DNA from: Phaeosaccion multiseriatum
Lineage: Eukaryota; Ochrophyta, other classes
Assembly: GCA_965112735.1 (NCBI GenBank)
Contig: OZ218956.1
Coordinates: 1,550,001 to 1,614,000 of the forward strand
DNA length: 64,000 bases
Reading direction: 5' to 3'
In this document: piece after piece, positions 23,227 through 35,400 of the stretch
How positions within the stretch are numbered: the stretch's first letter is position 1
Layout: every line of letters begins with the position of its first letter
The notes under the pieces: generated by a model
Database searches by the model: none
What the model saw: the letters and a program-made list of their open reading frames with translations, nothing else
What the model was told of the DNA's origin: nothing
Program-made: the position numbers and the translations under genes

Positions 23227-26008
23227 GTTGTGGCTGTTGTTGTTCTTCCTACTCCTGCTGTTGTTGGTGTTGTTGCCACCGCTGCTGCCATCACCAGCTG
23301 CTGCTGCCTTCCTTGTGCCCCCTCCCCCTCCTCCTCCCCGCCTCTTGACCCGGTACTCTATCGAAAACACCTCGCGCCCTCCATTGGCGCCCGCCACAAA
23401 CCCCTGAGCGTCGGGGCCCACTCTGCAGTAGGTCGGAGGGAACTCGCTGGCCCTGCCCCTGCCCGGATCGCCGAGGTAGTCCTCCAGTAACTGCCGCACC
23501 ACCATTCGCTGCCCAATCCTCTCTGCCTCCGCCTTGGTATACTTCTTGCCAACCCCCGCACATCCTCCTCCTCCTCCTCCTCCTCCTCCTCCTCCCCCCT
23601 GCGAGAGAGAGTTGAGGTTTGTCACGTTCCGGAGCGCCTTGCAGTTCTCGCCCCTCCAGAGCTGCACGAGTTGAATCAGCGTGTAGTTGACGCCCTTGTG
23701 TGTGAGCTGCCGAGCCAGCTGCAGCAACTGCAGTGCGGCATCTGTACAGTCCTTTTCCTCCCGCTGATAAGCACCACATCCCTCCCCTCCTCCTCCCCCC
23801 CCTGCCCCGTGTCGGTTGCCACCCCCGTTGCCATTGAGAGCCTCGCAATTGTCGCACGTACCCCTGCAGAGGGCCCGGTCGAATTCCTCTCCAAAGTAGC
23901 CCAGCAGGAAGGTGCGGCGGCATTCCACCTCGTCAATGCCGTACTGCACACACTTGCGAACACTCACGAGCGCGTGCTTCTTGCGCTGAGGCGACATGCG
24001 GGGCCCTCCCCCGTCCTTCTTGCCATCAGTTACCATCCGCTCGATGCGGTTCTTGTCCTTGAAGGCGAAGAAGAGGATACACTCTGCTTGCAGACCATCC
24101 CGACCCGCCCGCCCACTCTCCTGGTAGTAATGCGTCAGGCTCTGCGGCATGGAGTGGTGGATCACATAGCGAACGTCGGGTTTGTTGATTCCCATGCCAA
24201 AGGCTACGGTCGCACAGATGAGCTTTGTCCTCCCTTTGCTCCATTGCCGGTGGACGTGCTGCTTCTCCTGCGTCGAGCGGTCCGCATGGTAGTAATCCAC
24301 GGTGATGCGGTTACGAATCACAGCTGGGTCCTTGAGTAGCTTCTCACACACCGTCTGACAGTCCTTACGGCTGAGGCAGTACACAATGCCAGTGTCGTTG
24401 CGGTACTGGCACGCAACCTTGGCAATCTCATCCACCACCTTTGTGGTCTTGCGCTCCACTCGGTACGAGAGGTTGGGGCGGTTGAAGCTGCGCTGTACGA
24501 GTACCTCATTGCGCATGCCCAACCGCTGCACTGCGTCCTTCACGATGCGTGTATCTGCAGTAGCGGTGAGCGCCATGATGGGCACGTTCGGGTAGTCTCG
24601 CCGCAGGGTATCGAGCTTGAGATAGTCGGAGCGAAAGTCGTGGCCCCACTGACTCATACAGTGCGCTTCGTCAATGACGAATCTGCTGAGGAGGTTGCGC
24701 TCGTACAGCCTGTGGAGCGCACTCCTCATGGACCCACTGTTGGCGAGCTTCTCCGGCGTAATGTACAACACCTTGAGCGACGAGCGCTCGTGCAGGTGGT
24801 ACAGCTTGTCCATCACCACCCTTCCTTCCGTCTCGTAGTCCTGCTCCGAGTTGATGTACGCCGCCTCCACCCCCACATCCTCCAACCCTTGGATCTGATC
24901 GTGCACAAGCGAGATGAGTGGACAAAACACCACGGCCAGACCGACGTCCAGCACTGCAGGCAGCTGATAGCACAGCGACTTCCCGCCCCCCGTGGGCATG
25001 AGCACAAAGACGTCCTTCCCGTGCAGGGCCGACAGAATCACTCTCTCCTGACCGTTACGGAGGCTGCGGTGCCCAAACTGATCCTTGGCGGTCCTGTAAA
25101 TGTCAATGTTGCCCGGCAGAGTCTTGGCTGTGAGGCCTTCACCCCCGTAGCCCTCGTAGCCTGCTTTCTTCTTGCCCTGCCCCCCTCCGTCCCTCCCCGC
25201 TGCTCCTGCAATCCTCCTCATTGGCATCTCTGCTTCCCAACCCCCTCCTCCTCCTCCTCCTCCTCCTCCTCCTCCTCCTCCTCCTCCTCCTCCTCCTCCT
25301 CCTCCTCCTCCTTCTTCTTCACCACTATAGCGTCCAGCAGATCTCGCTCCCTCGACAAAGCTGCCACTGAATGAGCTGTGAGCCCCTTCCCCTCCTCCTC
25401 CTCCTCCTCCTCCTCCTCCTCCACCACCACCACCACCACCGGCATAGTCATAGCCCCCCCCTCCTCCTCCTCCACTACCACCACCACCACCCGCATAATC
25501 ATAGCCGCCCCCGCCTCCAACCCCTCCTCCTCCTCCTCGGACCCCCTCTCCCGCGCCTGGGTCCTCGTCTGCCCATTCGAACTTGCCACAGTCGTCGCAC
25601 TTTCTGAACTGCCGTCCGGCGTTCTTCGCGGTGTGTGCCGTCCTGCAGACCATTGGCTTATCGCAGCACGTGTGTTCTCCACCAGCCTGCTGATGCTGCT
25701 GCTCCCGGGCGTAGTAGCGGCCTGCTCCTTGCCCTCCCCCGCCCCCTCCTCCACCACCCCCACCCCCGTAATCATAAGCCCCCTCCCCCCCTCCTCCACC
25801 TCGTCCTCGATTTGGGTCGTATGCGTAGTCGTCCGGGTTGTTGTGATTGTGGTTGTTGCTGCTGCTGTAGTTGTTGGTGCAGACGTCGTTGCCATAGTCG
25901 TTGTTCTGATGGCCCCCGCCGAAGGAGGTGTCCGTCGCCATCCTGTTGGCGTTGTTGCTGCTACCTTGTCCCCCAAACATCGGAACTGGAGCCTGGTGGT
26001 GATTGGCC

Positions 26009-26044
<36 letters not shown>

Positions 26045-28281
26045 GGCGATACAGACACACGCATGGCCACCATGGGGCGCTGCCTCTCTCGCTTCAAGCC
26101 CGCCTTGAGCTGCGCAAGCTCCTTCGCCTCCTCCTTTTGGACGTCTATCTCCCTCGTGAGCTGTGGCAAGGTGCCGATGGGGTCCGCTGCCATCTTCAGC
26201 CCAAGTGCTGCGAGTCGACTCGCGGTCCTGGAGGGAGGGCGGGAGGAGGAGGCAGGGAGGCAGGAAGGGAGGGAGGGAGGGAGGGGAGAAGAGGGGAGGA
26301 GGGGAGGGAGGGGAGGAAGGAGGGGAGGAAGGGAGGGAGGGGAGGAAGAGAAGAGGGCATGGCATGGGTGAGACCAAGCGGCGAAGGATCGTATCACAGC
26401 GCAGTACGTCAATTGACGACAGCACTGTTGGGTTAGTAAGGATACTCCTGGAAAAGCTCACCACACGCACTATGGACGCCAAAGCACACGTGCCCACACA
26501 CTTACACACACACCCACCCAAACAAACGCACTCACTCACTCACTCACTCACTCACTCACTCACTTTTTCATCTTTTTCTCGAGGGCAGCTACGGCAGCAG
26601 CAGTGTCAGCGGCGGCAGTCGAGTCCCCGGCTCCTCCGGCTCCGTGTGTCGCTCGCTTGGAGCCGGGGCTCTGGCTTTGGCTCTGCTGCTGCTGCTGCAT
26701 GTTCAGGACTTCCCCCTCCGGTACATTGGCAATATAGGCATCGAGATCGGGGTCGCTGCTGAAGCCGTCATCGTTAACCTCTCCAACCCCAAGTCGTCGT
26801 CCTCCTCCTCCTCCTCCTCCTCCTCCTCCTCCTCCTCCTCCTCCTCCTCCTCCTCCTCCTCCTCCTCCTCTTCCTCCTCCATTTCCTCCTCCTCCTCTTG
26901 CTCTGCCTCCGCTTTTGCCAAGCTCGCCACTCGATCCCCCCCCTCCCCGCTGAGGGCCCCATCCGCAGTCCGAGATGATCTCCACGCTGTCTTCGTCGGA
27001 GTCAGAGTCTACAGCGCCTTCGTAGGCTGCCGTCAGCTCTGCCACTTGGCGCTGCTTCTCCAAGGACAGAGGCGGCACTCGCGCCACGGCTCTCCCTTCT
27101 ATTCCTCCTCCTCCCCCTCCTCTGCCGCCTCCTCCTCCTCCTCCTCCTCCTCCTCCTCCTCCTCCTCCTCCTCCTCCTCCTCCTCCTCCTCCTCCTCCTC
27201 CTCCTCCTCCTCCTCCTCCTCGTCCTCGTCTTCCTCGCTGCTGCTGCTGCTGCTGCTGTTGCTGCTGTTGCTGCTGTTGCTGCTGTTGCTGCTGTTGCTG
27301 CTTGGTCTTCGTCTTGTAGGCCGGAGCCGACTGAGGCGGCTTTTTGACTGTCACGCACCTCCGCTGGCCGATGGGCGATGGCCGCCCCTTGCCCCTACCC
27401 TCAGTCTGCTTCACATATCTCGCGAGCTCGGAGTGTGGCACCATTCTCTGCACCTGGACATGTGCATCAACATCGTCTACGCTGCCACTCCCGATAGTCG
27501 GGCTCTCCTGGAGCTGAGCCAGCTGATACTGCATGGGAACGCGAGGTAGCTCCTGCAGCATGCCATGGGAGGCGAGCCTCGGCTGTTCCTGTGCCACCAA
27601 CTGCTGCTGCTGCTGGGCTCTGTTGCCAGCCCTGGCCGGCGCCGCCCCCCCTCCTTCCCCCCCTCCTCCTCCTCTCCGGGCTCCTGCTGTATCACCAACT
27701 GTCGCAGGAATAGGGGTGCGCATGATGCCCCCCAAGGCGGGGTAACGCTCCGCCTGGCAGGGCCAAGGAAGGGGCGAAGGGGGGAGGTGCACAAGGAAGG
27801 AGGAAAAAGAGGGGGAGAAAGTGGGAGGAGAGGAAGAGGAAGAAGATGCGGAGAGGGGGGATCAGAGGGGCGGGAGAGGGAGAATGAGAGTGGGAAAGAC
27901 AGAAGGGAGATGGGAGGACAGAATGAACGAGAGGAAAGGGAGAGGGGTTAAAGAGATGGCAGGATACCAGAGCAGGAGGAAAGAGGTCTTCCTGAAATGG
28001 GAAGGCTGCGACAGGAAAGGGGGGATGAAGGAGGAGAGGGTGTGCGGAGCGCGGGAATGGGGCCCAGGGATCGAAACGAAGGGAAGCACAAGCAGAGAAG
28101 CAGCAACAGCAGCATCAGCAGCAGCACCAGTAGTAGTAGCAGTCAGATGAAAATGGCTCCCTTCCTTCCTCCCTGCCTCCCTCCACTTTCTGCTCCCTTT
28201 CAAATGCACCTGCGTCTCCTCCTGCCACCACTCCACATGCTCGCTGTGGTTCCCCCGTTGCCTCTTCTTGCCGGGTGCCAT
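20685..28281 (-). CDS. RECQ: RecQ-family DNA helicase, BLM/Sgs1 type, with GRF zinc finger, RQC and HRDC
   Basis: Six exons (28281-28210, 27753-26564, 26227-23050, 22784-22318, 22043-21641, 21155-20685) close in frame to 1926 residues. A long repetitive N-terminal region holds Gln and Gly runs. About 601-640 is a GRF-type zinc finger (CCDKPMVCR, AGRQFRKCDDCGKFEW). The helicase core has QFGHRSLRNGQE, Walker A MPTGGGKS (K837), DEAH at 940-943, MALTATAD, VAFGMGINKPDVRYVIHH and YYQESGRAGRDG. The RecQ zinc site follows (KCVQYG, VECRRTFLLGYFGE, CDNC), then an RQC winged-helix region (about 1245-1385) with a Gly-run insertion. The HRDC domain is split over exons 5 and 6 (KEYIVYTCMNHDVLLDLSRR joined to VPLTKEELLKCEG). 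It should unwind DNA 3' to 5' in the nucleus and act on G-quadruplexes and recombination intermediates; this follows from the family. Confidence 0.93.
20716..20747 (-). repeat. Dispersed CAG-linked motif (coding copy near the RecQ C-terminus)
   Basis: On the coding (minus) strand a CAG run reaches CAGTTGGTGATACC, translated QQQLVIPQ, 12 codons before the stop. Confidence 0.65.
21181..21262. repeat. (GT)n microsatellite in the last RecQ intron
   Basis: About 35 GT units with a few GC/GA interruptions, close to the acceptor at 21156. Confidence 0.9.
25247..25314. repeat. (CCT)n encoding polyglycine in RecQ
   Basis: About 22 CCT units, read on the minus strand as glycine codons, between the GRF finger and the helicase core. 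Confidence 0.9.
26804..27300. repeat. Coding (CCT)n and (CTG/TTG)n tracts in RecQ exon 2
   Basis: Two CCT runs (about 26804-26871 and 27127-27221) encode polyglycine, and a CTG/TTG run (27237-27300) encodes polyglutamine on the minus strand. Confidence 0.9.
27590..27708 (-). repeat. Two copies of the dispersed motif in RecQ exon 2
   Basis: At 27590-27615 the coding strand has a CAG run ending in CAGTTGGTGGCAC (QQQQLVAQ). At 27684-27708 it has GACAGTTGGTGATACAGCAG (TVGDTAG). Confidence 0.6.
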
Positions 28282-28600
28282 GATTCAGCACCAGAGCACA
28301 ATTTTACTCCCTCACTGTGGTCAGACAGCTGCGTCTGCCCAGCGGCATCCCCCCCCCCCCCCTTTCTCACACAGTGACAGATCAAATACGCCCGGTTTCA
28401 TCCCTTACACCCTCTCCTCCCTCGTCACTGCCTACTCTAGCTCCCCTTCACGCCACTCTCTACCCGTAACCTGCGTTGCAGATGTTCTGTTGATAATATC
28501 TTTTCTCTAACTCACTGAGATCGACCTCCCCTTTATTGGCCATCAAGTGCCATCCAAGGCGTTGGCTATTTTTGGCGCCCTTTTTTTTCCCCCAAAAACT

Positions 28601-28807
28601 CGGCCCTGGAAGAGGTTACAGTGTGCGCAATCACGGCTGGCGCCGGTCAAAATCAGTAATCAGACCCGGCTGGCGCCGGCCATAATCAGTAATCAGGCCC
28701 GGCTGGCGCCATAATCAGTAATCAGGCCGGCTGGCGCCGGCAGTAATCAGTAATCAGGCCGGCTGCGCCGGCCGTAATCAGTAATCTGATAACCTCTTCC
28801 AGGGCCG
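28601..28807. mobile_element. Candidate small inverted-repeat (MITE-like) element with internal tandem repeats
   Basis: CGGCCCTGGAAGAGGTTA (28601-28618) recurs as a perfect inverted copy at 28790-28807. Between them lie four or five tandem units of about 35 bp built from GGCTGGCGCCGGC and AATCAGTAATCAGG. The flanks (AAAAAC before, AAAAAAC after) could be a target-site duplication but are low complexity. No coding capacity; a hairpin-forming repeat is the alternative. Confidence 0.55.
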
Positions 28808-28825
28808 AAAAAACCTCTTTTAAAA

Positions 28826-29125
28826 CCTCTTCAACCTCTCAACCTCTCGAACATCTCCAACCTCTTGAACCTCTTGACAACACTCTAACCTCTCCAACCT
28901 CTCCAATGTAAACCTCGTGAAACTTTCCAACCTCTCCAACCCCTGGGGCATCTCCAAGCTCTATCACCTCTTGAACCTCTCCAAGCAAGCCCTCCAACCT
29001 CTTGAACCTCTCCAACCTCTGGGGCATCTCCAAGCTCTATCACCTCTTGAACCTCTCCAAGCAAGCCCTCCAACCTCTTGAACCTCTCCAACCTCTCCAA
29101 CCTCTGTAACCTCTCGGACCCAAGG
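28826..29125. repeat. CCTCTTGAACCTCTCCAA minisatellite
   Basis: Irregular short units of AACCTCTCC and CCTCTTGAA, with one larger perfect duplication of period 76 bp (GGGGCATCTCCAAGCTC at 28945 and 29021). Confidence 0.85.
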
Positions 29126-29341
29126 TGTCCAAGCTCTCCAAGCTCTCCAAGCATGAACGTCAGTTGCCATCCTCTCCCCAGGGTCCTCTCATCAGATCCC
29201 AGTTGCCAGCCTCTCCCAACCTCTCCATCGCCCCCTCCCAGCATCGCTCCAACCTCTTGGTATTAGCTAGGGGGGATGTGGAAGAATTTAATTTAAAAAA
29301 AGGAGGGAGGAAGGAGAGAGAGAGAGAAAGAATGCGCTCCC

Positions 29342-32159
29342 TCAGAATAGACTCTCCCCGCTGCTCTCGCTCGGGGGGCCGTTCCGAGTAGGCATGGCCT
29401 TGAGCACGTGCTCACATATGTACATGTCCCCGAGAATGTCGCAAGCCACATGCACTTGGGTTCTCTCCTTGCCGCCCAACCACCAGGGCAGGCGGTACCG
29501 CAGTTGCCGGAAGTTGTACTTGGCTGTAGCCCAATGACCGGGCAAGAAGATCACCGCACACGCGATGAAGAGCGCTCCCAAGATGCTCGTCGAAGCAGCG
29601 ATGATGATCATTTCCATCGATATGCCCGCCTCCTCCTCCTCCTCCTTCAACACCGCCCATAGGAGGAAGTTGGCGACAGACACGACACCTACGCTGGCGC
29701 CGAGCTGGAGCACAACATCCGATGCGAATATATCCTGCAGAAGACCACTGCTTTCAGCTTCCAACACCTCGGCCGCAGCGGTGCTACAGTCCAAGGCGGA
29801 GGCAAAGCCCAACACCAAGAAGGACACCTCAACTGCGCTGCTTGTATTGGTCGCGGATGACGACAGCTGTCGCGCTTGCAACTCCATCACTGACGCTTGC
29901 CCTATTTGTCCCGACTCCTCCTCGCCGTTCGCCGTCCAACCGTTTACCCCTCCCCATTCTTCTTGATACCCTCCACCTCCTCCTCCTGTCCCTACTGTAG
30001 CACCTGCCCCTCCTGCTTCCCCTGCCCCTTCTCCTCCTCCTGCCGCCGCTGCTGCCGTCGCTGCCGCTGCTCCTGGGGCTCCTCCTGCTTGTGACCGCGG
30101 TGAAGTTGGCGGGTGTGGTGGAAGATACGACGGACCCTGGAGCTGTAATCGACGCGCCTCTTCCTCTGAGTTCCAGACCACCTCACGAATGGAGTCGATG
30201 TAAATGTTGTCTGAGTCTATGAACGACGACGAAAGGACGTTGAGAGTCAGTTTGAAGGAACCCTGGATGCCGGCATTGAAGGTATCTGCACCAAGCCCGA
30301 CCAGCACGCAAGTCCCGTTGAGGTAGTTCAGAGAATCGACACCGAAGTCGTCCGGAAGCGGCTCGAGTGTCGGAGCTGCTGTTGGGGCCAATGTTGGTGC
30401 TGTGCTTGGGGCGGCTGTTGGAGCTGCTGTTGGGGCTGCTGTAGGTGTTGCTGTCGGGGCTAGTGTTGGAGCTACTGTTGGGGCTGCTGTTGGTGCTGCT
30501 GTGGGCGCCTGAGGAAACGAGAGGGGGAGGAGGGGGGGGGGGCAAGATCAGTCACTATCATCCGTTCAGAGGATAGAAGACTGGGGGCACACTTTGCGCC
30601 CACAAAGGGAGACAAAGAGGAGGCAGAAGGAAGGGGGAGGGAGCGAAGGACAGTCGGAAGTAGGCAACACGAAGTAGTAGGCAACACGAACCTCAGTCGG
30701 GGCAAGGGTTGGGGCAGTGGTCGGAGCCAGCGTAGGCGCCTGAGAGCGACGATTCGAGCACGGGCAAGAGCGGAGGAGAGTGATTATACTACACGGGAGA
30801 GCAAGTAAGGAGGGAACAGGCATGACACAAACGAACCTGAGTCGGGGCAGCAGTTGGTGCAGCGGTCGGAGCAGCCGTAGGCGCCTGACAACGACGATTG
30901 GAAAACATGCATGAATGAGAAGTGGGGTTGGAAGCAATCAAAGCGAAGGAAAGACAATCGACAAAACGAATTTGAGTCTGGGCTTAGCTAAGGTTGGGGC
31001 AGCGGTCGGAGCAAGTAGGCGCCTGAGCAAGACCATTCGAGAAAGGGCAACAGCGGAGGAGGACAGAGATTGTACACGCCGGTCTACAACAGAGACGTAG
31101 ACAGAAGGAGGAAGGAAGGATGGGCAATGGAGAACAGCACGAACCTGAGTCGGGGCCAAGGTTGGGGCGATGGTCGGAACAGCCGTAGGCGCCTGAACAA
31201 GACGATTCGGAAACGCATGGAGAAGTTTGGTCACACAGACTGGCCTCACCGGGACAGGGTAAGGAAGGGGTGAGGGAAACGCCAATACGAACCAGAGTGG
31301 GGGCCACGGATGGGGCGGCGGTGGGGGCAGTCGTAGGTGCCTGAGAAAGACGATTCGGAACAACCCATTCGGAAGGCGAAGCAAGGTGGTGCAGGTGGGC
31401 TAGTTAGAGAACGAGCGAGCAAGGATGATGAAGGAGAGCCAAGAAATGCCAGCACGAACCTGAGTCGGTGCTAAGGTTGGGGCCACGCTCGGAGCAGCCG
31501 TAGGCGCCTGAGCAAGGCGATTCGGGACATCACAAGAATGAGAAACAAAGAACTTCCCTTAGCTTAGTCAGCTAGTCTAGCTAGGCTAACAGCGGTCAAT
31601 TAGTAATGGCAAAACAAACCTGAGTCGGCACTGCAGTTGGTGCGGCTGTTGGTGCTACGGTCGGAGCTGCTGTCGGTGCTACGGTCGGAGCTGCTGTGGG
31701 AGCTCTGGTCGGCGCTGCTGTGGGAGCTGGTGTGGGAGCGTTGGTGTATCCCAGGTCCAACTCTGCAGGAGGCATCTCTCCCGAGTCGTCTCCAATGTCA
31801 GATGTGCTCCCCGAGCCAAGTCTACCACTGAGAAGTTATCGGGCAAAACATCACCGCAAAGGGGCAGTAGATGGGGGCCGGAAACCGAGTAAGAGGAGGA
31901 GGAGAAGTCAGGAGGAGAAGGAGTGAAGAGGAGCAGCGGACAGTAAGGGAGGAGCATTCCGGGAGCAAAGAAGCGGCTGAGGCTGAGGGGGTGGCTGAGG
32001 GGGGGCAGTCAGGATGTGGAGTGGAGGAGGGGTTTCAGGAGGAGTGCGGCACCGAGACAGCGGATGGGGCTTCACACTGATGCAGTGGGTCGAGCACTGG
32101 GTCTATAGACTGCTCACAACAAAGCAAGAAGCACTTTTCTCACGCCCCTCGTCAGGGCA

Positions 32160-32220
<61 letters not shown>

Positions 32221-32937
32221 AGAGAGGCCGACAAGAAAACAGTATTCATAGCTATGATCCAGGTGATCGCTTCGGTTTCAGTTCGTTCACTCACTTGCCC
32301 CCCTCTCCCCAGCAGAATATGTTGGAGTTCGTGTCGAGGATGGCACACATGTGCTCATATCCAGTACACATGGCCACTGCGGTACGGCCTGTGCCGATGT
32401 CAATCTGTCGCACGGGAAAGAGACAAGAGAGAGGGGTCGGAAACGCTGAGGTAGGGCCAGGTGTTGCCTGGCTGGGGCGAGTGGACGGCCATGGAGAGGC
32501 AAGCAAGGGACCGCCGTCGGAGCAGGAGAGAGTCGCCCCAGCTATAACAGACACACTCACGCACCTCCGCCAGACCAGCCATATCCCCGGAAGCATCCCC
32601 AATAGTGCTGTCACCCGACTCCTGCCCCAACTCTCCGTTGAGGTTAGATCCCCAGCACTTTAATGCGCCTGTAAAAATAGATGATAGCGGCATCGAAAGA
32701 CGACGATGAGTGAACTTGAGTTTCGAGTATTCGAACTACAGAACAACAGTCCAGGAGGACATGTGCCTGCCACCTTGCCTTACCATTGTCCAAAATAGCA
32801 CACGTGTAGGACCCCCCACAGGAGACGGCCGTTGCCGTCCGGCCGGTGCCGAGATTGACTGTAACCAGGTCGTCTCCCATAGTACTGGTGACGTGACCAG
32901 CGGACGTCTGTGAGTCAGTTCCCAGCTGCGAGACACG

Positions 32938-32980
<43 letters not shown>

Positions 32981-34374
32981 CAGGGGGGGGAGGACGTAGG
33001 ATAGAAGTGAGAGTAGAAGAAGGAAGAAAAGACAAAAGAGGAGGGGGAAGCATGATACAAGGCAAGCAAAGGGAAGAACGTGGTAGCAATAGGCAGCGGC
33101 GGTGAGGTAGGGGATGGTAGCGCCACGACATAGGGGGTTGTAGCGACACGAGATAGGAGATGGTAGCTAGCACCACGAGATTGGGGATGGTAGCACCACG
33201 AGATAAAGGTCGGTGCTTACCTGGCCTACACGGGTCGACGTGCATGCGGTGTGTGCGCAGCGCAAACGGGCGAGAGGAGCCCGTGGGCAGTGGGGAGAGA
33301 GGCACACGCGAGGAAGACAAGGGGGGAGAGAGGGCGACGAGGGAAGGAATGAACGTACGCGCGTCAAATCCGTGCTGCATTCTGTCCAGACCAGGGGAGT
33401 GGGAAGGAAACCCAACGTCAAACCCAGCCCCTCCTCTACGCTACACCCAAGTTTCGACTCCACTCACGCACCCGAGTTGTTACTTCCCCAGCACACCACA
33501 TCAGCGGTGTCCAGTATGGCACAGGTGTGATAGTCGCCGGCCGATATCGCCACAGCCGTCCGACCCGTCCCGAGGTCGACGTCAGCCGCGGCGGTGTCGG
33601 GGGACAGCACATCGTCAGTGCTCTCCGTACCCAGCTGGCCTTCGTCCCCGCGGCCAAAGCATCTGTAGTGGAGCACAGCGAGGGAACTTGTTGGTGGCCG
33701 AAGAGATTCCTTAGTCAAGCTAACGGACACCAGGTACTAATCATTCTGGATTGAGCGGAGGGAGGCGGACGGATTGAATTACCTGACTGCTCCGTCGTTG
33801 AGCCGCACACATGTGTGCAAGAAGCCGACCGCGAACTCCTCAACGGTCCGGCCTGACAGAAAGTCAAGATTGCTCAGCGCACCCATCTCGCCCGTCATAT
33901 CTCCCTCTCCGACACTCAACACGGAGCCAGTTCCGGCCCCTCCCTCGGGGGATGCGCCCCAGCAATAGGAGCCACCGGAGAAGATGGCACACTGGGTGTC
34001 ACCCTGCCCGTGGCTCACTGAGACGGCGGTGCTGCCTGTTTGTATCATACTGTACGTTCGAATGCAGTTGTTGGGTGGGGGGGGCTCGGGGCTGAGTGTG
34101 TAGTTGTCAAATTCAGGAGAAGGAGGAGCAGGGTGAGACATGCGCTCCCTTCCTTGGGGCAGTGCTCCTAAGGAGGAAGTATGTAAAGCGCTGTGACGCA
34201 TTCACTTACGGCGTGAGGTTGGGAGTGGAAAAGTCTTGGGCGCTGGAAGTGTCGATGCCGAGCTGTCCGTTGGCATTTGCTCCTGTTCACATAGCAGCAC
34301 ATCGAAACCACGTCAGAAGGCAGGGCTGGAGATGCGTTAGGCAGAGAGGGAGAAAGGCGTCTCTCTCTCTCTCT

Positions 34375-34430
<56 letters not shown>

Positions 34431-34928
34431 CCTGTCCCTCTTTCTCTTGCGCCTCTCTCTCTATGTGTGTGTGTGCGTGCTCTAGCTATGGGGGGGGCTC
34501 GATATTGCACGTATTCAAGTCGTAGGCGGAGCCTGCCCTCGAAAGTCATCCAGTACCGAACTTACCCCAGCAGAAATCGACCCATCGCCGTAGGACACAC
34601 ACGTATGATGGGCGCCACCTCCAATCGAAGAGGGCGTCTCCCCGCTGATCGAGGTGGGGAGCTGAACACGGGTCATCGAGCCGCTTACCTCCCCAGAACT
34701 ATCGCCGATGTTGGAGGACCCATCGAAGCCAAGGGTGTTGTCATTCTGCGCACCCCAGCAGGTCACTTCGTCGTTAAACAAGAAGCATGTGTGTTCATCG
34801 CCAGTGTGGCAGGCCGCCGGGGCGGTGATTGCACTGCCTGCCGCAAATCTCTTGGGAAGCAGCAGACACATCCATACTCGAATCATTAGCCTCTGCTGCA
34901 CCATTTTCGGTTGCTGTCTACTAAACAT
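29342..34928 (-). CDS. RCC1-like repeat membrane protein, tandem copy A (frameshifted)
   Basis: Same structure as copy B. Exons: 34928-34566, 34282-34210, 34091-33783, 33662-33468, 33374-33221, 32925-32784, 32668-32565, 32404-32295, 31827-31620, 31507-31460, 31340-31293, 31192-31145, 30884-30837, 30739-30692, 30508-29342. In exon 1 one A of a four-A run (plus strand, near 34574) is missing compared with B and C. The second-blade motif SIFCWG is therefore read as SISAG and the splice no longer keeps frame. Either this copy is a young pseudogene or the base is a sequencing error in a short homopolymer. The rest is open and nearly identical to copy B, including the membrane helix and tail. The intron between exons 8 and 7 side of the gene carries a roughly 58-bp CA run (32161-32219) absent from copies B and C. 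Confidence 0.75.
32161..32219. repeat. (CA)n microsatellite specific to copy A
   Basis: About 29 CA units in the intron 31828-32294. The matching positions of copies B (near 38240) and C (near 44490) have short G or GA runs instead. Confidence 0.9.
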
Positions 34929-35400
34929 GGCTCTTAATGCTCACACAGCCCGCTCTGACGAGGGGAGGCAGGTGCAGACGATGGTGATGGTGTCCACTCT
35001 CGTGTTTATCCCATCTGGTGCTATGTTGAGCAGCCTATAAGGCCCTTTCCTTACACGATCCGTGTCCGAACACATCCTCCTTCCCGGCCGTACAACATCA
35101 TGTTGCTGGTGCCCCCCCAGCTCTCGCTAGAGAATGCACTACCACAGCCTTGCTCCCAATGGTATGTCTCCTATTGGCCTTATGGCTATCTCCTACCGAT
35201 TTATCTCTTGGTAAAATGCTTTCCTTGGCTGGCGGGACCATGACCCCAAACAGTTACAGAATGTTTAGACCGGCACCGCTGGGAGTCCTGACCGAAAATG
35301 AAACTGTAGCTCCGGCGGTTTCGGGCGACCCTCGCGGATTTTCGATAAGACCACGACTCCAGACACGGAAGGATGCGAGAGAGAGAGAGAGCTTGCTCGC
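34929..35400. promoter_or_regulatory. 5' region of copy A
   Basis: Spacer between copies A and B. Its first part, including TATGTCTCCTATTG (35162 onward), TACCGATTTATCTC and ATGAAACTGTAGCTCC (near 35299), is conserved upstream of copies B and C, so the duplicated unit includes the presumed promoter. I cannot name a core element. Confidence 0.5.

Larger units (their letters stand above)
28282..29341. other. Intergenic, repeat-rich
   Basis: Between the RecQ start and the 3' end of RCC1-like copy A. It must contain the RecQ promoter. It also holds an inverted-repeat element (28601-28807), a CCTCTTGAA minisatellite and a short A-rich stretch before copy A. No coding frame is supported. Confidence 0.7.
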
